A stretch of DNA of 58,975 nt from CAZPUS01 sp964589825 (GTDB taxonomy: Bacteria > Fibrobacterota > Chitinivibrionia > Chitinivibrionales > WJKA01), in the NCBI GenBank assembly GCA_964589825.1, contig CAZPUS010000018.1, forward strand, positions 1-58,975. Direction: 5' to 3'. Each line of letters opens with the position of its first letter. The first letter of the stretch is position 1. Of the stretch, positions 34,276 to 42,959 are shown one piece after another. The notes beneath the pieces are model-generated. The model saw only the letters and a list, made by a program, of their open reading frames with translations, ran no database searches and had not been told where the DNA came from. Made by a program: the position numbers and the translations under genes.

Positions 34276-34367
34276 GTGTTCGCAGGTCGCCGGCTTATAC
34301 GTCCGGCATTGTGTTGTGGGTTATATAAAACGACAAACCACCATTAACAGGCGACTATTCGATTCAG

Positions 34368-34450
34368 ACCTGAACTGAGCGATTTTGTTTTCGAAATCTG
34401 CTGCCATCCGTACTGCGTGTATATCCCTGGCGACAAAGGACCCACCGGCA
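34368..34450 (-). repeat. Left-arm copy of the palindromic repeat
   Basis: ACCTGAACTGAGCGATTTTG, then GAAATCTGCTGCCATCCGTA and TATATCCC match the left arm of the copies at 1709 and 7672. Similarity fades near the centre and no right end is seen. It lies between the CoA-binding protein gene and the GGDEF gene, upstream of the latter. Confidence 0.7.
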
Positions 34451-34522
34451 AAAAACCTCGATTCGATTATCACTTGTAAAAATACATTTTTCCAGGTATA
34501 TCCGTATGCCTCGCAGAGCGTA

Positions 34523-34885
34523 TCAGAACTGATTTGTAGAAAGCAACACGATCGTACAGGCAGAAATCACATGGATTTTGGATGCACGCGCTTTCTGCTC
34601 TGCAGCCGCACTTTCGGTTCCCGGATTGAGAATCAAACGTCGCGGAGAAAGTGCACAGATATCGTCGATGAGCGTCTCCAGTATATGCGAATTGACATAT
34701 ACACTTACCGTATCCACTTTCTCCGTGATATCCACCGGTGACGGTACCGCCTTCAATCCCTGCACGTATTCATATTTTGGTGTAACGGGTATCACGCGAT
34801 ACCCCTTTTCCATAAGAAGCTGCTGGGCTTTATGGGCATATCGTTGCGTATTGTTCGTTGCACCGATGAGTGCGACAGTGTACAT
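34523..34885 (-). CDS. CoA-binding domain protein (YccU-like)
   Basis: 120 aa Rossmann-fold protein. VALIGATNNTQRYAHKAQQLLMEKGYRVIPVTPK is the nucleotide or CoA-binding start, followed by VDTVSVYVNSHILE and LILNPGTES, then an ACTIVLL end. This is the order seen in the small CoA_binding_2 proteins related to the succinyl-CoA synthetase alpha N-terminus. The biological role is not known. AGGGA lies nine bases before the ATG. It is divergent from the ROK kinase gene. Confidence 0.88.
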   Translation of the reverse strand: MYTVALIGATNNTQRYAHKAQQLLMEKGYRVIPVTPKYEYVQGLKAVPSPVDITEKVDTVSVYVNSHILETLIDDICALSPRRLILNPGTESAAAEQKARASKIHVISACTIVLLSTNQF

Positions 34886-34980
34886 AGTGGAATCCCTGTA
34901 TTATGGATAATTGTTGAAGTATTACCGCATCATGGTAAAAATAGTTGAATCCATTTGTGACCACACAGGATTTATCTGAA

Positions 34981-35009
34981 TTCAATTTGATTTATTTGCC
35001 TGATACAAT
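34981..35009 (+). promoter_or_regulatory. Candidate promoter for the ROK kinase gene
   Basis: TTCAAT and TACAAT are separated by 17 bases, with TG one base before the -10, ending 72 bases before the ATG at 35082. Pattern match only. Confidence 0.35.
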
Positions 35010-35081
35010 GGTTTTTTCGGCCTGCGGGAATGTATTTTTAGCTCCGAAAAAACCGTCTCTTTTCAGCAACGAATTTATAGT

Positions 35082-36068
35082 ATGAAATCATTACAAAAAG
35101 CACACGATACCGCCTCCATAGGAATCGATCTTGGTGGAACCAATATCGCCGGTATTATTCTGAATGCAGACGGCACTCACCACTCGTATTCAAGCCTTCC
35201 AACCCAGCCCGATCAGGGCGCGCCACAGGTGCTGAAGAATATTCTTTCATTAATCGATTCGTTAATGCAAAAATGCTCTGACAACATGCGCATATGCGCC
35301 GTGGGAATCGGTACCCCCGGATTCGTCGACACCAATGGGATCATGATCGGCGGCGCTGAAAACATCCCCGGATGGAAAGGTACCGATCTTTTTTCTCCTA
35401 TTAACGAAAAATACGGGGTACACGTTTCCGCAGCCAACGATGTCACTGTTGCTGCTTTTGGTGAAGCTTATTTTGGTGCGGGTAAGGGAGTCGATAACAT
35501 GATCTGCATCGCACTCGGAACAGGTATAGGCGGCGGTTTGGTTATAAACGGCGACCTTTATAAGGGAAGCCACGGTATGGCCGGAGAGGTCGGCCATATT
35601 GTCGTAGAGGAAAATGGAATACCATGCAATTGTGGTTTAAAGGGATGCGCCGAACAGTACGCTTCCGCAAGGGGTATCGTCAATCTGGCAAAACAAATGG
35701 CGTCCGAATACAGAGAAAAGAGTGAATTCGCCCGGTCGATCCTTGCGGACCCTGATTCGCTCTCTGCAAAAACACTTTACGAACGCGTCCGGCACAACGA
35801 TCCGTTCGCGCTAAAAGTACACGAATACGGATCCCGTATGCTGGGTAAGCTTATCGGGATGCTGCTCAATACACTTGCAGTCGATCGCGTGGTGCTTTCA
35901 GGCGGTCTAATGGCATCCGCAGATCTGATTATACCGGAAGTCGCCCATCATGTGCCGCAGTGGTGCTGGGGCGATATATGGGAACGATGCGAAATCGTTG
36001 CGGGTACCCTCGGAGATACAGCCGGTTCACTGGGAGCCGCGGCGATGGCTCTGGAAGAGATGGACTGA
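35082..36068 (+). CDS. ROK-family sugar kinase (glucokinase-like)
   Basis: 328 aa cytoplasmic kinase. The N-terminal phosphate loop is GIDLGGTNIAGIILN; the second is ALGTGIGGGLVING; the active-site region is VGIGTPGFVDTNG and AANDVTVAAFGEAYFG. The ROK zinc signature is intact: GHIVVEENGIPCNCGLKGCAEQYAS (His plus three Cys). There is no helix-turn-helix, so it is an enzyme, not a repressor. Glucose is the likeliest substrate, supplying glucose 6-phosphate for the nearby dTDP-sugar genes, but other hexoses are possible. It precedes the polysaccharide export operon by 40 bases and may be transcribed with it. Confidence 0.92.
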   Translation: MKSLQKAHDTASIGIDLGGTNIAGIILNADGTHHSYSSLPTQPDQGAPQVLKNILSLIDSLMQKCSDNMRICAVGIGTPGFVDTNGIMIGGAENIPGWKGTDLFSPINEKYGVHVSAANDVTVAAFGEAYFGAGKGVDNMICIALGTGIGGGLVINGDLYKGSHGMAGEVGHIVVEENGIPCNCGLKGCAEQYASARGIVNLAKQMASEYREKSEFARSILADPDSLSAKTLYERVRHNDPFALKVHEYGSRMLGKLIGMLLNTLAVDRVVLSGGLMASADLIIPEVAHHVPQWCWGDIWERCEIVAGTLGDTAGSLGAAAMALEEMD

Positions 36069-36108
36069 TACAATTCATTCATCTTTTTTACATAAGTGAA
36101 GGACAGGT

Positions 36109-36801
36109 ATGAAAATAAAAAGCCTCTACTGTATACGTCGGATCATTCTGTTGCTGCTTATTCCGGGATGTAGCATCAGCACCGTTTTTGCACAACAGGA
36201 CACGTGTAACCGGACCGTCCGCCTGTCGCCCGGGGATGCGTTGCAGGTGCAGGTATTTCCCGACACGGCCTTGTTTGCTAACGGGGTTTATCCCATCGAT
36301 GACCGCGGTTGTGCGTCGCTCCCCATACTGGGATATGTGAAAGTTAGTGAAACACCGGTAACGGAAATTGAACAGAGACTCCGCACTGCATATCTCGACT
36401 ATTTACCACATCCTAACATTCATGTGACACCCCTGTATCGTATAAGTCTTCTCGGAGGTTTCTACAATCCGGGCCTTTATTATATCAGCCCTCGTCGCAG
36501 TCTGTGGGATGCGGTGCGCATCGCCGGGGGAACACAACGTGAAGACGGTATAAAAAAAATCGTATGGGAACGCGACCGAAAGGTGATATCCGACGATATC
36601 GTATCCGAATATGAATCGGGTGCCTCACTTGTCAATATCGGATTTGAATCCGGAGATCAATTGCGTGTCACCTCTCACCCAAAACACCGCTTCTGGCAGA
36701 TTCTTAATGAAAGAATAATCCCCGTTCTCAGCGTAACCGCCACGCTTCTTACGAGTTCACTTACTGTCTATATTACCATGCAAACGCTTGATCAACAATA
36801 G
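36109..36801 (+). CDS. Polysaccharide export protein, Wza-like (Poly_export plus SLBB)
   Basis: 230 aa. AGGACAGGT lies just before the ATG. The signal segment has a possible lipobox (LLIPGC) near residue 21. VRLSPGDALQVQVFPD and YPIDDRGCASLPILGYVKVSETPVTEIEQRLR form the Poly_export domain, followed by one SLBB-like repeat (ISLLGGFYNPGLYYISP ... LWDAVRIAGG). A final hydrophobic helix (about 203-222) is unusual for soluble Wza and could be the membrane-spanning helix. It would form the outer-membrane exit for the polysaccharide, paired with the next two genes. Confidence 0.9.
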   Translation: MKIKSLYCIRRIILLLLIPGCSISTVFAQQDTCNRTVRLSPGDALQVQVFPDTALFANGVYPIDDRGCASLPILGYVKVSETPVTEIEQRLRTAYLDYLPHPNIHVTPLYRISLLGGFYNPGLYYISPRRSLWDAVRIAGGTQREDGIKKIVWERDRKVISDDIVSEYESGASLVNIGFESGDQLRVTSHPKHRFWQILNERIIPVLSVTATLLTSSLTVYITMQTLDQQ

Positions 36802-36806
36802 CCACG

Positions 36807-38477
36807 ATGTCTTATCCCAGCCCAAAAAAAACAACGCTTAAAGATCTCGATATCGGACGAATCGTTCGTCATTATATCAGTCTTTTATGGCGTTGGAAAA
36901 TATATATCATCCTTTCATTCCCCGTGGTGACGGCCATTGCAATAGGTTGTATCTTCAAATTCGGTGACCCCAAACCAAAACTGACCGCATCTACCATTAT
37001 AGGAATAGACAGGCCCACGGCATCGGTCAACGACGTTTTTGTCGATACACCTGAAGGAAGCAGCCTGGTCGTAATGCTCAGGAGCAGAAAGATCCGCAAT
37101 GCGGTAGTGAAAGAACTGTCGCTGAATGTTATTCTCCCCCAGCCATTTGAAAGAAGTCAGATTTTTGACAGTCTTCATGCAGGACCTGATGCGGCAAAAG
37201 GAGAATATGTTTTTGAGCCTGATAAAAATTCAAAAATTACCTATCGTGTCTACTATTCGAATTCCCAGCACAATATTAATAAAAAACTGGTAGCCAGCGG
37301 TCGCCTGACCAGCCGGGAACCAATAACACTTCCAGGAATCGAGCTGTTTTTCTCCTCCCAATTTTCCCGGATGCCCTTTCGTTTTACTTTTTACATAACA
37401 AGCGTGAGAAATGCGGCAGAAGACCTCCTGAAAAGGATGAATGTTTCGGCCCCTGATCCACGCAGAGGGATAAACCACATTACATTGAGTGTTGAAGGCC
37501 ATGACTATACACTCATTTCCCGTACTGCAAATGCGCTCGCAGAGGAATTTGTCGCTCAGAATCTCTCGAACAAGCAACGCAGGCTCAACCGCGTTATTGA
37601 AGTGTTGCGCACCAAACTCGATAACACGCAAAATGTGCTCAATTCCTCAAAGGGTGAATTCACCAGTTTCATGTCTCGCAACCCCGATGTATCGCTTCCT
37701 ACAAATACCGATATGCTTATCAACGACCTCTCACGCCTGAAAACATCGAAAAACGCGCATGAAGAAAACCTGGAAAGAGCGCAACAACTGCGACAAGAAT
37801 ATATGAATACCGGTTCATCGCAACGCCATGAATCGGTGGCGGCGATTCTGCAGTTTCTTGCGTATAACGATAATGCAAAAGCATCGGTGCTGCTGCAGAG
37901 CTTCAGAGAGACAACGCAGAGAGCCGAAGCGCTGCGCAACACCTATTCCTCCTCTCACCCCATTGTACAGGAAAACCGTACCAGGATCGGTTCCATTACC
38001 CGACAATCCCTTGATGAGTTGAATAGCTATATCCGTACCCTTAACCGGGATATTTCACATCTGACAAATCAGATCGACGCGAGTTCACAGCAGCTGCGCA
38101 GGCTTCCACAAAAGCAGATGTACCGTGCGCAGCTCGAAAGTGAGTATCAGGCCAGGAACGAAATGGCCAACGAATTGCGATCGCAGTACAACCAGGCATT
38201 GAGCGAACGTGAAACGATCGTTCCCGATGTACTCGTAATGGAAGAGGCGGTTCCACCGTTGCCGCCATCCGACTTTATCAACACGGTCAAGCTGCTTGCT
38301 ATCGCAGTCGCCGTTGGGTTCGGATGCGCAATCGGCCTTCCGATTCTTTTTAATATGCTTGATAAAACAGCGAGAACCGAATACGAATTAACACGCCTGA
38401 CTACACTTCCTTTTTTGGCAAGTATTCCTTCGATTCCCCGCTACAAAGTGCCTTCAAAGGAAAAAAAGAATGAATAA
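36807..38477 (+). CDS. Wzz/GumC-like polysaccharide co-polymerase
   Basis: 556 aa. Two membrane helices, about 30-52 (IYIILSFPVVTAIAIGCIF) and 490-515 (LLAIAVAVGFGCAIGLPILF), enclose a large periplasmic domain. The first has the Wzz-type start; the second is preceded by a proline-rich VPPLPPSD. Between them lies a long helical and coiled-coil stretch (about 240-450), then the GNVR-like ALSERETIVPDVLVMEEA. Such proteins set chain length and link the polymerase to the export pore. No kinase domain is fused; the partner kinase is the next gene, overlapping by eight bases. Confidence 0.9.
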   Translation: MSYPSPKKTTLKDLDIGRIVRHYISLLWRWKIYIILSFPVVTAIAIGCIFKFGDPKPKLTASTIIGIDRPTASVNDVFVDTPEGSSLVVMLRSRKIRNAVVKELSLNVILPQPFERSQIFDSLHAGPDAAKGEYVFEPDKNSKITYRVYYSNSQHNINKKLVASGRLTSREPITLPGIELFFSSQFSRMPFRFTFYITSVRNAAEDLLKRMNVSAPDPRRGINHITLSVEGHDYTLISRTANALAEEFVAQNLSNKQRRLNRVIEVLRTKLDNTQNVLNSSKGEFTSFMSRNPDVSLPTNTDMLINDLSRLKTSKNAHEENLERAQQLRQEYMNTGSSQRHESVAAILQFLAYNDNAKASVLLQSFRETTQRAEALRNTYSSSHPIVQENRTRIGSITRQSLDELNSYIRTLNRDISHLTNQIDASSQQLRRLPQKQMYRAQLESEYQARNEMANELRSQYNQALSERETIVPDVLVMEEAVPPLPPSDFINTVKLLAIAVAVGFGCAIGLPILFNMLDKTARTEYELTRLTTLPFLASIPSIPRYKVPSKEKKNE

Positions 38478-39252
38478 TGTCAATACGAAAAAAGAGAAAA
38501 AAAAGAAGAGACCGTCCAAAGGACAACCTCTTCTTCATTCTTCGTACATGCCAGCGTATATAATAGAGCTTTTTTACAATCTAAGGGCCAAGCTGGAAGC
38601 GTTTCTTTCCGAACACCCGCAGAAAAGCATCGTGGTAACCAGCCTCGAACCAGCGGCGGGGAAATCGACTATAAGCGCGAATATGGCGATAAGCTTCGCG
38701 CAAAAAGGGCTTTCGACCCTGCTTATCGATGGTGATCTGCGTCGGGGGCATCTTGGCTCTATCTTTAACTTGGATACCGAAAAGGGGCTTTCGGACTTTC
38801 TTGCCGGCATAAGTATCGATCCTGCTCACGCTGGAACCGATATACACCGTAGTGACCTGAATTCCATATGCTATGCTTCCGGAATACCGAATCTGAGCCT
38901 TATACCTTCGGGGCGAAGCGATAAAAATCCGGCTGATCTTTTATCCAACCCCTTGCGTATTGAAATGATAGGATCACTTTTTAAGGAATTTAATGTCGTA
39001 ATAATGGATACACCGCCACTGGAGCCTCTGAGTGACGCCTTTCTGGTTCGGGAGTTTTTCTCCTGCTACGTGCTGGTGGTGCGTGCGGGGAAAACGAATA
39101 TCAAATCACTGGAATCAAAAATAAAAGAATATCCGGCACTTAAAGAGAAAATCGCCGGTATAGTTCTTAATGAAGCGATAGAAGAACAGACAAAAAAGAA
39201 TTATTACACATATTACCTCAGGGATTCAAAAGATACAAAGGTTTTATCATGA
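38470..39252 (+). CDS. Bacterial tyrosine kinase of the CpsD/CapB type
   Basis: 260 aa. AAGGA lies before the ATG. Walker A SLEPAAGKSTISANMA, Walker A' LLIDGDLRRG and Walker B VVIMDTPP are the BY-kinase set. The C-terminus carries a Tyr cluster, NYYTYYLRD, for autophosphorylation. With the Wzz-like partner it controls polysaccharide assembly through cycles of phosphorylation. The Lys-rich N-terminus (KKEKKKKRPSKG) may contact the membrane or its partner. It is the last gene of the export operon; a full repeat follows before the convergent regulator gene. Confidence 0.92.
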   Translation: MNNVNTKKEKKKKRPSKGQPLLHSSYMPAYIIELFYNLRAKLEAFLSEHPQKSIVVTSLEPAAGKSTISANMAISFAQKGLSTLLIDGDLRRGHLGSIFNLDTEKGLSDFLAGISIDPAHAGTDIHRSDLNSICYASGIPNLSLIPSGRSDKNPADLLSNPLRIEMIGSLFKEFNVVIMDTPPLEPLSDAFLVREFFSCYVLVVRAGKTNIKSLESKIKEYPALKEKIAGIVLNEAIEEQTKKNYYTYYLRDSKDTKVLS

Positions 39253-39272
39253 ATCTGAACCAATAGTGATTA

Positions 39273-39437
39273 AACCTAAATTGAGCGGTTGTTTTAATGA
39301 AAGTTGCTGTGAGCAGTCCTGCTATTGTGTCCTCAAAAACCATGGGGCAACCTTGTTGGATATCTCATGATTTTTGAGAATATAAGAGTAGTAAGAATAG
39401 CAGCAGATTTATCGAACAAAACCGCTCAATTTAGGTT
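39273..39437 (+). repeat. Full, best-preserved copy of the palindromic repeat
   Basis: 165 bp with ends AACCTAAATTGAGCGGTTG and AACCGCTCAATTTAGGTT, a perfect 16-base terminal inverted match. The centre is GGGGCAACCTTGTTGG with a CAAC-CTT-GTTG hairpin. It fills most of the gap between two convergent genes (39253-39449). It has no T-run after the stem. Confidence 0.95.
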
Positions 39438-39449
39438 GAAATCGATTAG

Positions 39450-40817
39450 TCAATGCCGGTATTCTATCTGTGCCCTGTTTTTTATCATGAGACCGTGTCG
39501 CTTCATCATATCGTATAACGTGGGTCTGCTCAACCCCGCATTGCGTGCCGCATCCGAGATGCAAAAATTCGACTCTTTCAGGGTATTGGCAATAAATTCT
39601 TTTTCGAACATGTCGCGCGCTTCTCTGAAGGTCACTTTTGTAAAGGAATCGGTTGACAAATGCATGTTTTCCGGTTCGATTGTCTGATTTTGACAGGTAA
39701 GTGAGGCCCGGTTCAATTTGTTTTCAAGTTCTCGTATGTTACCGGGCCAGCGATAATGATTCATCAACTGCCGTGCACGACGACTTACCTGTAATCTGGG
39801 TATATTGAATCTGCCCCGGTTGCGGTTCACGATTTCATCGACAAGCAAATCGAGATCATGGCCCCGTTTTCTCAATGGAGGAAGATGAATTTCTATCTCA
39901 CTCAAGCGGTAATACAGGTCTTCTCTCAGTGATGTACTCTGTATATTTTCTGAAACCGCACCCTTATTCGTTGCGGCAATAATCCGTACATCCGCATGAT
40001 GCATTTCGATATCACCCAGTCGCTGGTATGTTTTATCCTCAAGAAACCTGAGTAGTTTTACCTGGAGAGACATCGGCATATCACCGATCTCATCAAGAAA
40101 AAGAGTCCCTCCCTGGGCTGCTTCGATCAGCCCTTTTTTATTTGCCTGTGCTCCGGTAAATGCACCTTTGACATAGCCGAACAATTCAGACTCAAGAAGT
40201 GTTTCGGGTATCGCCCCGCAATTTATTGGGACAAGCGATTGCTCTCTGCGATCACTCAATGAATGTATTGATCTCGCACACAGCTCTTTTCCGGTTCCGC
40301 TTTCCCCGGTAATCAACACACTCACATTCGCTCTCGAAATCCGGTCTATAAGGTTAAATACGGTCTGCATCTGCTCACACTCACCTATCATGCCGTATTT
40401 TTTATTCCCATCTCTTTTCGGGGCATACCTGCTGGGTGAATTAGCAGACTCAAGCGAATGTATCCGAACGGCCCTTTGACATATCACAGACAACTCTGCA
40501 GGATCGACCGGTTTTTTCAGGTAGTCGAATGCACCATGCGCAATCGCTCTGTTACCGAGTATATCGTCTCCTTTATCGGTAATTACCACCACTTTGGTAC
40601 TGCGACTCGCATGCAACATCCGATCAATCAGCGCCAGCGTATGATCGGCATCTTTGCATATCTCCATATCGAGACATACAAGTTTTGGCTGCTCCCGGGC
40701 AAAGACCTCTTCTCCTTCTTCACAGGTATCCGACTCGAGTACGGTAAAGTCGTTACTCAGAGTGTGTACCAGTTTGCTGCGGAATTCCTTTTCATCTTCA
40801 ACTATTTGCACCTTCAT
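39450..40817 (-). CDS. Sigma-54-dependent response regulator, PrsR-like (PEP-CTERM/exosortase system)
   Basis: 455 aa. Receiver with the phospho-acceptor near D50 (VCLDMEI; D53 counting from the TTG three codons earlier), AAA+ domain with GESGTGKE and GAFTGA (sigma-54 contact), and a Fis-type helix-turn-helix (ISDAARNAGLSRPTLYDMMKRHG). It activates RpoN-dependent promoters on phosphorylation. Overall sequence and its place directly downstream of an exosortase gene fit PrsR, the regulator of exosortase/EPS genes. The expected membrane kinase PrsK is absent from the window. ATG 40817 is preferred over TTG 40826. Confidence 0.9.
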   Translation of the reverse strand: MKVQIVEDEKEFRSKLVHTLSNDFTVLESDTCEEGEEVFAREQPKLVCLDMEICKDADHTLALIDRMLHASRSTKVVVITDKGDDILGNRAIAHGAFDYLKKPVDPAELSVICQRAVRIHSLESANSPSRYAPKRDGNKKYGMIGECEQMQTVFNLIDRISRANVSVLITGESGTGKELCARSIHSLSDRREQSLVPINCGAIPETLLESELFGYVKGAFTGAQANKKGLIEAAQGGTLFLDEIGDMPMSLQVKLLRFLEDKTYQRLGDIEMHHADVRIIAATNKGAVSENIQSTSLREDLYYRLSEIEIHLPPLRKRGHDLDLLVDEIVNRNRGRFNIPRLQVSRRARQLMNHYRWPGNIRELENKLNRASLTCQNQTIEPENMHLSTDSFTKVTFREARDMFEKEFIANTLKESNFCISDAARNAGLSRPTLYDMMKRHGLMIKNRAQIEYRH

Positions 40818-40911
40818 ATTCACCAACCAATTTTAATTTATGTTGTTGCGAATAAACCAAATATACCTTTTTTAAAAAACGAAGAGTTTCTGATGGTATA
40901 ATCTGCCCATT

Positions 40912-41811
40912 CTATTGTTTTTTACGTGGGTTTTCACCGGGTAATTTCTGCAGCAACCATACCATACCGAAAAGAAGCAGCAGCGCAAAACCAAAAAACA
41001 AAATGCCTCCGTTTCTGTGAATCTGGCTTTGCAGTATTCTTTCGTCAATGTGGATACTTCCAAGAGTCAGGATGGAGATACGCAGGCTGTTTTTAAAAAT
41101 GGTTATCGGAAGTACGGAAATGAGAAGAAAAGATTTTGCTGCCAATGAAGAAAAAATGAGATGGCCGGCTGCTATCGCGGTAATAAAGAGCGCCAGAGAT
41201 GACCGTATGCCACTGCATTCCCGTGCAACGCAAAACTGCAGCTGTGACATATGAAAGGTCGCGCCTTCTCTAAGAAACGATACCCCGGTAACAGAAAAAA
41301 TAAAATGAACGGTAACGGTTGATGCATGCTGCAGCATGCTGCTGGTCCATTCAAGAAATAAAGTTGGCATTGGTATCATAAAAAGCAGAATAATGAACCC
41401 CGTACCGGTCTTAAGAAAAGCTTTTATACCCCAGATAAAAATCCAGAGCCCTGTAACGGCAAGAAAAAAGCAGGTAACAGTAGCGCTGAGATAGTTTTGG
41501 AGGACAAAATGGTGGTTATAAACGTGAAACAGCGGATATCCTGTAAGTGCAATTGCTATCAATATGGCTGCCGCATATACGGATAGAAAATCTCGCCTAA
41601 AATCGGGTAAAATTCGCATATCTCTATAAACGATATAGATACTGAGAAATGGTATAAACGGAATATACGTGAACGTGTCACTGTCAAAAGAGAAGTTAAT
41701 CAGCTTCAGCAGCACCGGACTAAAAAGAATGCACAGCAGCACGATCCCTGCGAAAAAAAACACCGCCCGGGATGATAAAAAACGAAAAATAGACTTACTG
41801 GGACTGTTCAT
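40912..41811 (-). CDS. Exosortase (EpsH/Xrt family transpeptidase)
   Basis: About 300 aa with eight or so membrane helices. The catalytic landmarks of exosortases are in order: Cys in VARECSGIRSSLAL, Arg in PITIFKNSLRIS, and His in HRNGGILFF near the C-terminus. Exosortases cut PEP-CTERM-type tails from exported proteins and sort them to the envelope, in Gram-negative EPS producers. There is no EpsI-type fusion. No protein in this window has a visible PEP-CTERM tail, so substrates lie elsewhere. The start is uncertain: ATG 41811 (MNSPSK), 41832 or 41883; none has a good ribosome site. Confidence 0.9.
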   Translation of the reverse strand: MNSPSKSIFRFLSSRAVFFFAGIVLLCILFSPVLLKLINFSFDSDTFTYIPFIPFLSIYIVYRDMRILPDFRRDFLSVYAAAILIAIALTGYPLFHVYNHHFVLQNYLSATVTCFFLAVTGLWIFIWGIKAFLKTGTGFIILLFMIPMPTLFLEWTSSMLQHASTVTVHFIFSVTGVSFLREGATFHMSQLQFCVARECSGIRSSLALFITAIAAGHLIFSSLAAKSFLLISVLPITIFKNSLRISILTLGSIHIDERILQSQIHRNGGILFFGFALLLLFGMVWLLQKLPGENPRKKQ

Positions 41812-42056
41812 AAAAAAAATACCGCAAAACATGCGTTGTGTAATGTGCCCGGCAACATTCGTCACGTGCCTTGATGCGACCATTCTTCCTGAATCCGTGG
41901 GGCCTAACCAGGACCATCACCTTTTTCTTACTCTTCACTCACGGGTAAACCTGCTGAAATATTCGACTTGCGCACCATTCTGCGCATTACGATAACCCGT
42001 CTCCGTTTTGATAGCTGCGTGCCTTGACGCATGTGTATCATCAGACTGTATAACGA

Positions 42057-42932
42057 TCAGCTATTGTATCGCTTCAATATGCCCTGAAGGTAGGCACCAT
42101 AGCTGTTTTTAAATGAATGAGCGCAGCGCTGCAACTGGTCGGCATCGATAAAGCCCATCCTGAAAGCCACCTCCTCGGGACAGGAAATATTCAACCCCTG
42201 CCGTTGTTCCAGTACTCTCACAAATTGGGCGGCATCCAGAAGTGATGAGGGAGTACCGGTGTCGAGCCATGCGGTTCCCCTGCCGAGCAGTTCGACATTA
42301 AGGGCCCCTCTGTCAAGATAACTTCTGTTGACGTCACTGATCTCGAGTTCCCCCCGGGAAGACGGAGTTACGTTTTTTGCGATCTCGATCACTTCGTTAT
42401 CATAAAAGTAAAGCCCGGTTATCGCATAATTCGACTTCGGTTTATCAGGTTTTTCTTCGATAGAGACCGCTTTCCCATCAGCATCGAATTCTACTACCCC
42501 ATAACGTTTCGGATCGGATACATAATAGCCGAAAACCGTCGCGCCCTTTTCTGATTCCGCTATGTATTGCAGTTTTTTTGCGAAGCCCTGCGAATAAAAA
42601 AGATTGTCTCCAAGTATGAGCGTCACCGGGTCGTTTCCGATAAAACGCTCTCCTATTATAAACGCCTGCGCAAGACCTTCGGGTTTGGGCTGTATTTCGT
42701 ATTGAACAGTTATTCCCCATTGCGACCCGTCCCCCAGCACATTTTTAAATGCGTCGTTATCGTGGGGTGTGGTAATCACGAGTATCTCCCGAATTCCGGC
42801 CAGCATAAGAATCGTGAGCGGATAATAAATGAGCGGCTTATCGTACACCGGCAGCAGCTGTTTGCTGACAGAACGGGTAAGCGGATAAAGACGGGTTCCC
42901 GATCCTCCGGCAAGAATAATACCTTTACGCAT
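42057..42932 (-). CDS. rfbA: Glucose-1-phosphate thymidylyltransferase
   Basis: 291 aa. ATG 42932 (MRKGIILAGG) has AAAAGGA seven bases upstream. The nucleotidyltransferase signature GGSGTRLYPLTRSVSKQLLPVYDKPLIYYPL is complete, with LILGDNLFY, EEKPDKPKSNYAITGLYFYD and the C-terminal lid AWLDTGTPSSLLDA. It makes dTDP-glucose, the entry to dTDP-rhamnose and related sugars. Order of transcription is rfbC-rfbB-rfbA; rfbD (the final reductase) is not in the window. Confidence 0.97.
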   Translation of the reverse strand: MRKGIILAGGSGTRLYPLTRSVSKQLLPVYDKPLIYYPLTILMLAGIREILVITTPHDNDAFKNVLGDGSQWGITVQYEIQPKPEGLAQAFIIGERFIGNDPVTLILGDNLFYSQGFAKKLQYIAESEKGATVFGYYVSDPKRYGVVEFDADGKAVSIEEKPDKPKSNYAITGLYFYDNEVIEIAKNVTPSSRGELEISDVNRSYLDRGALNVELLGRGTAWLDTGTPSSLLDAAQFVRVLEQRQGLNISCPEEVAFRMGFIDADQLQRCAHSFKNSYGAYLQGILKRYNS

Positions 42933-42959
42933 TTTATGGTCCTTTTGGCAGTGTAACAT

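Noticed and set aside
39273..39437. Repeat as a simple rho-independent terminator between convergent genes
   Set aside because: The stem is long and has no T-run on either side, and other copies lie upstream of genes, so a terminator role is not supported by sequence alone.
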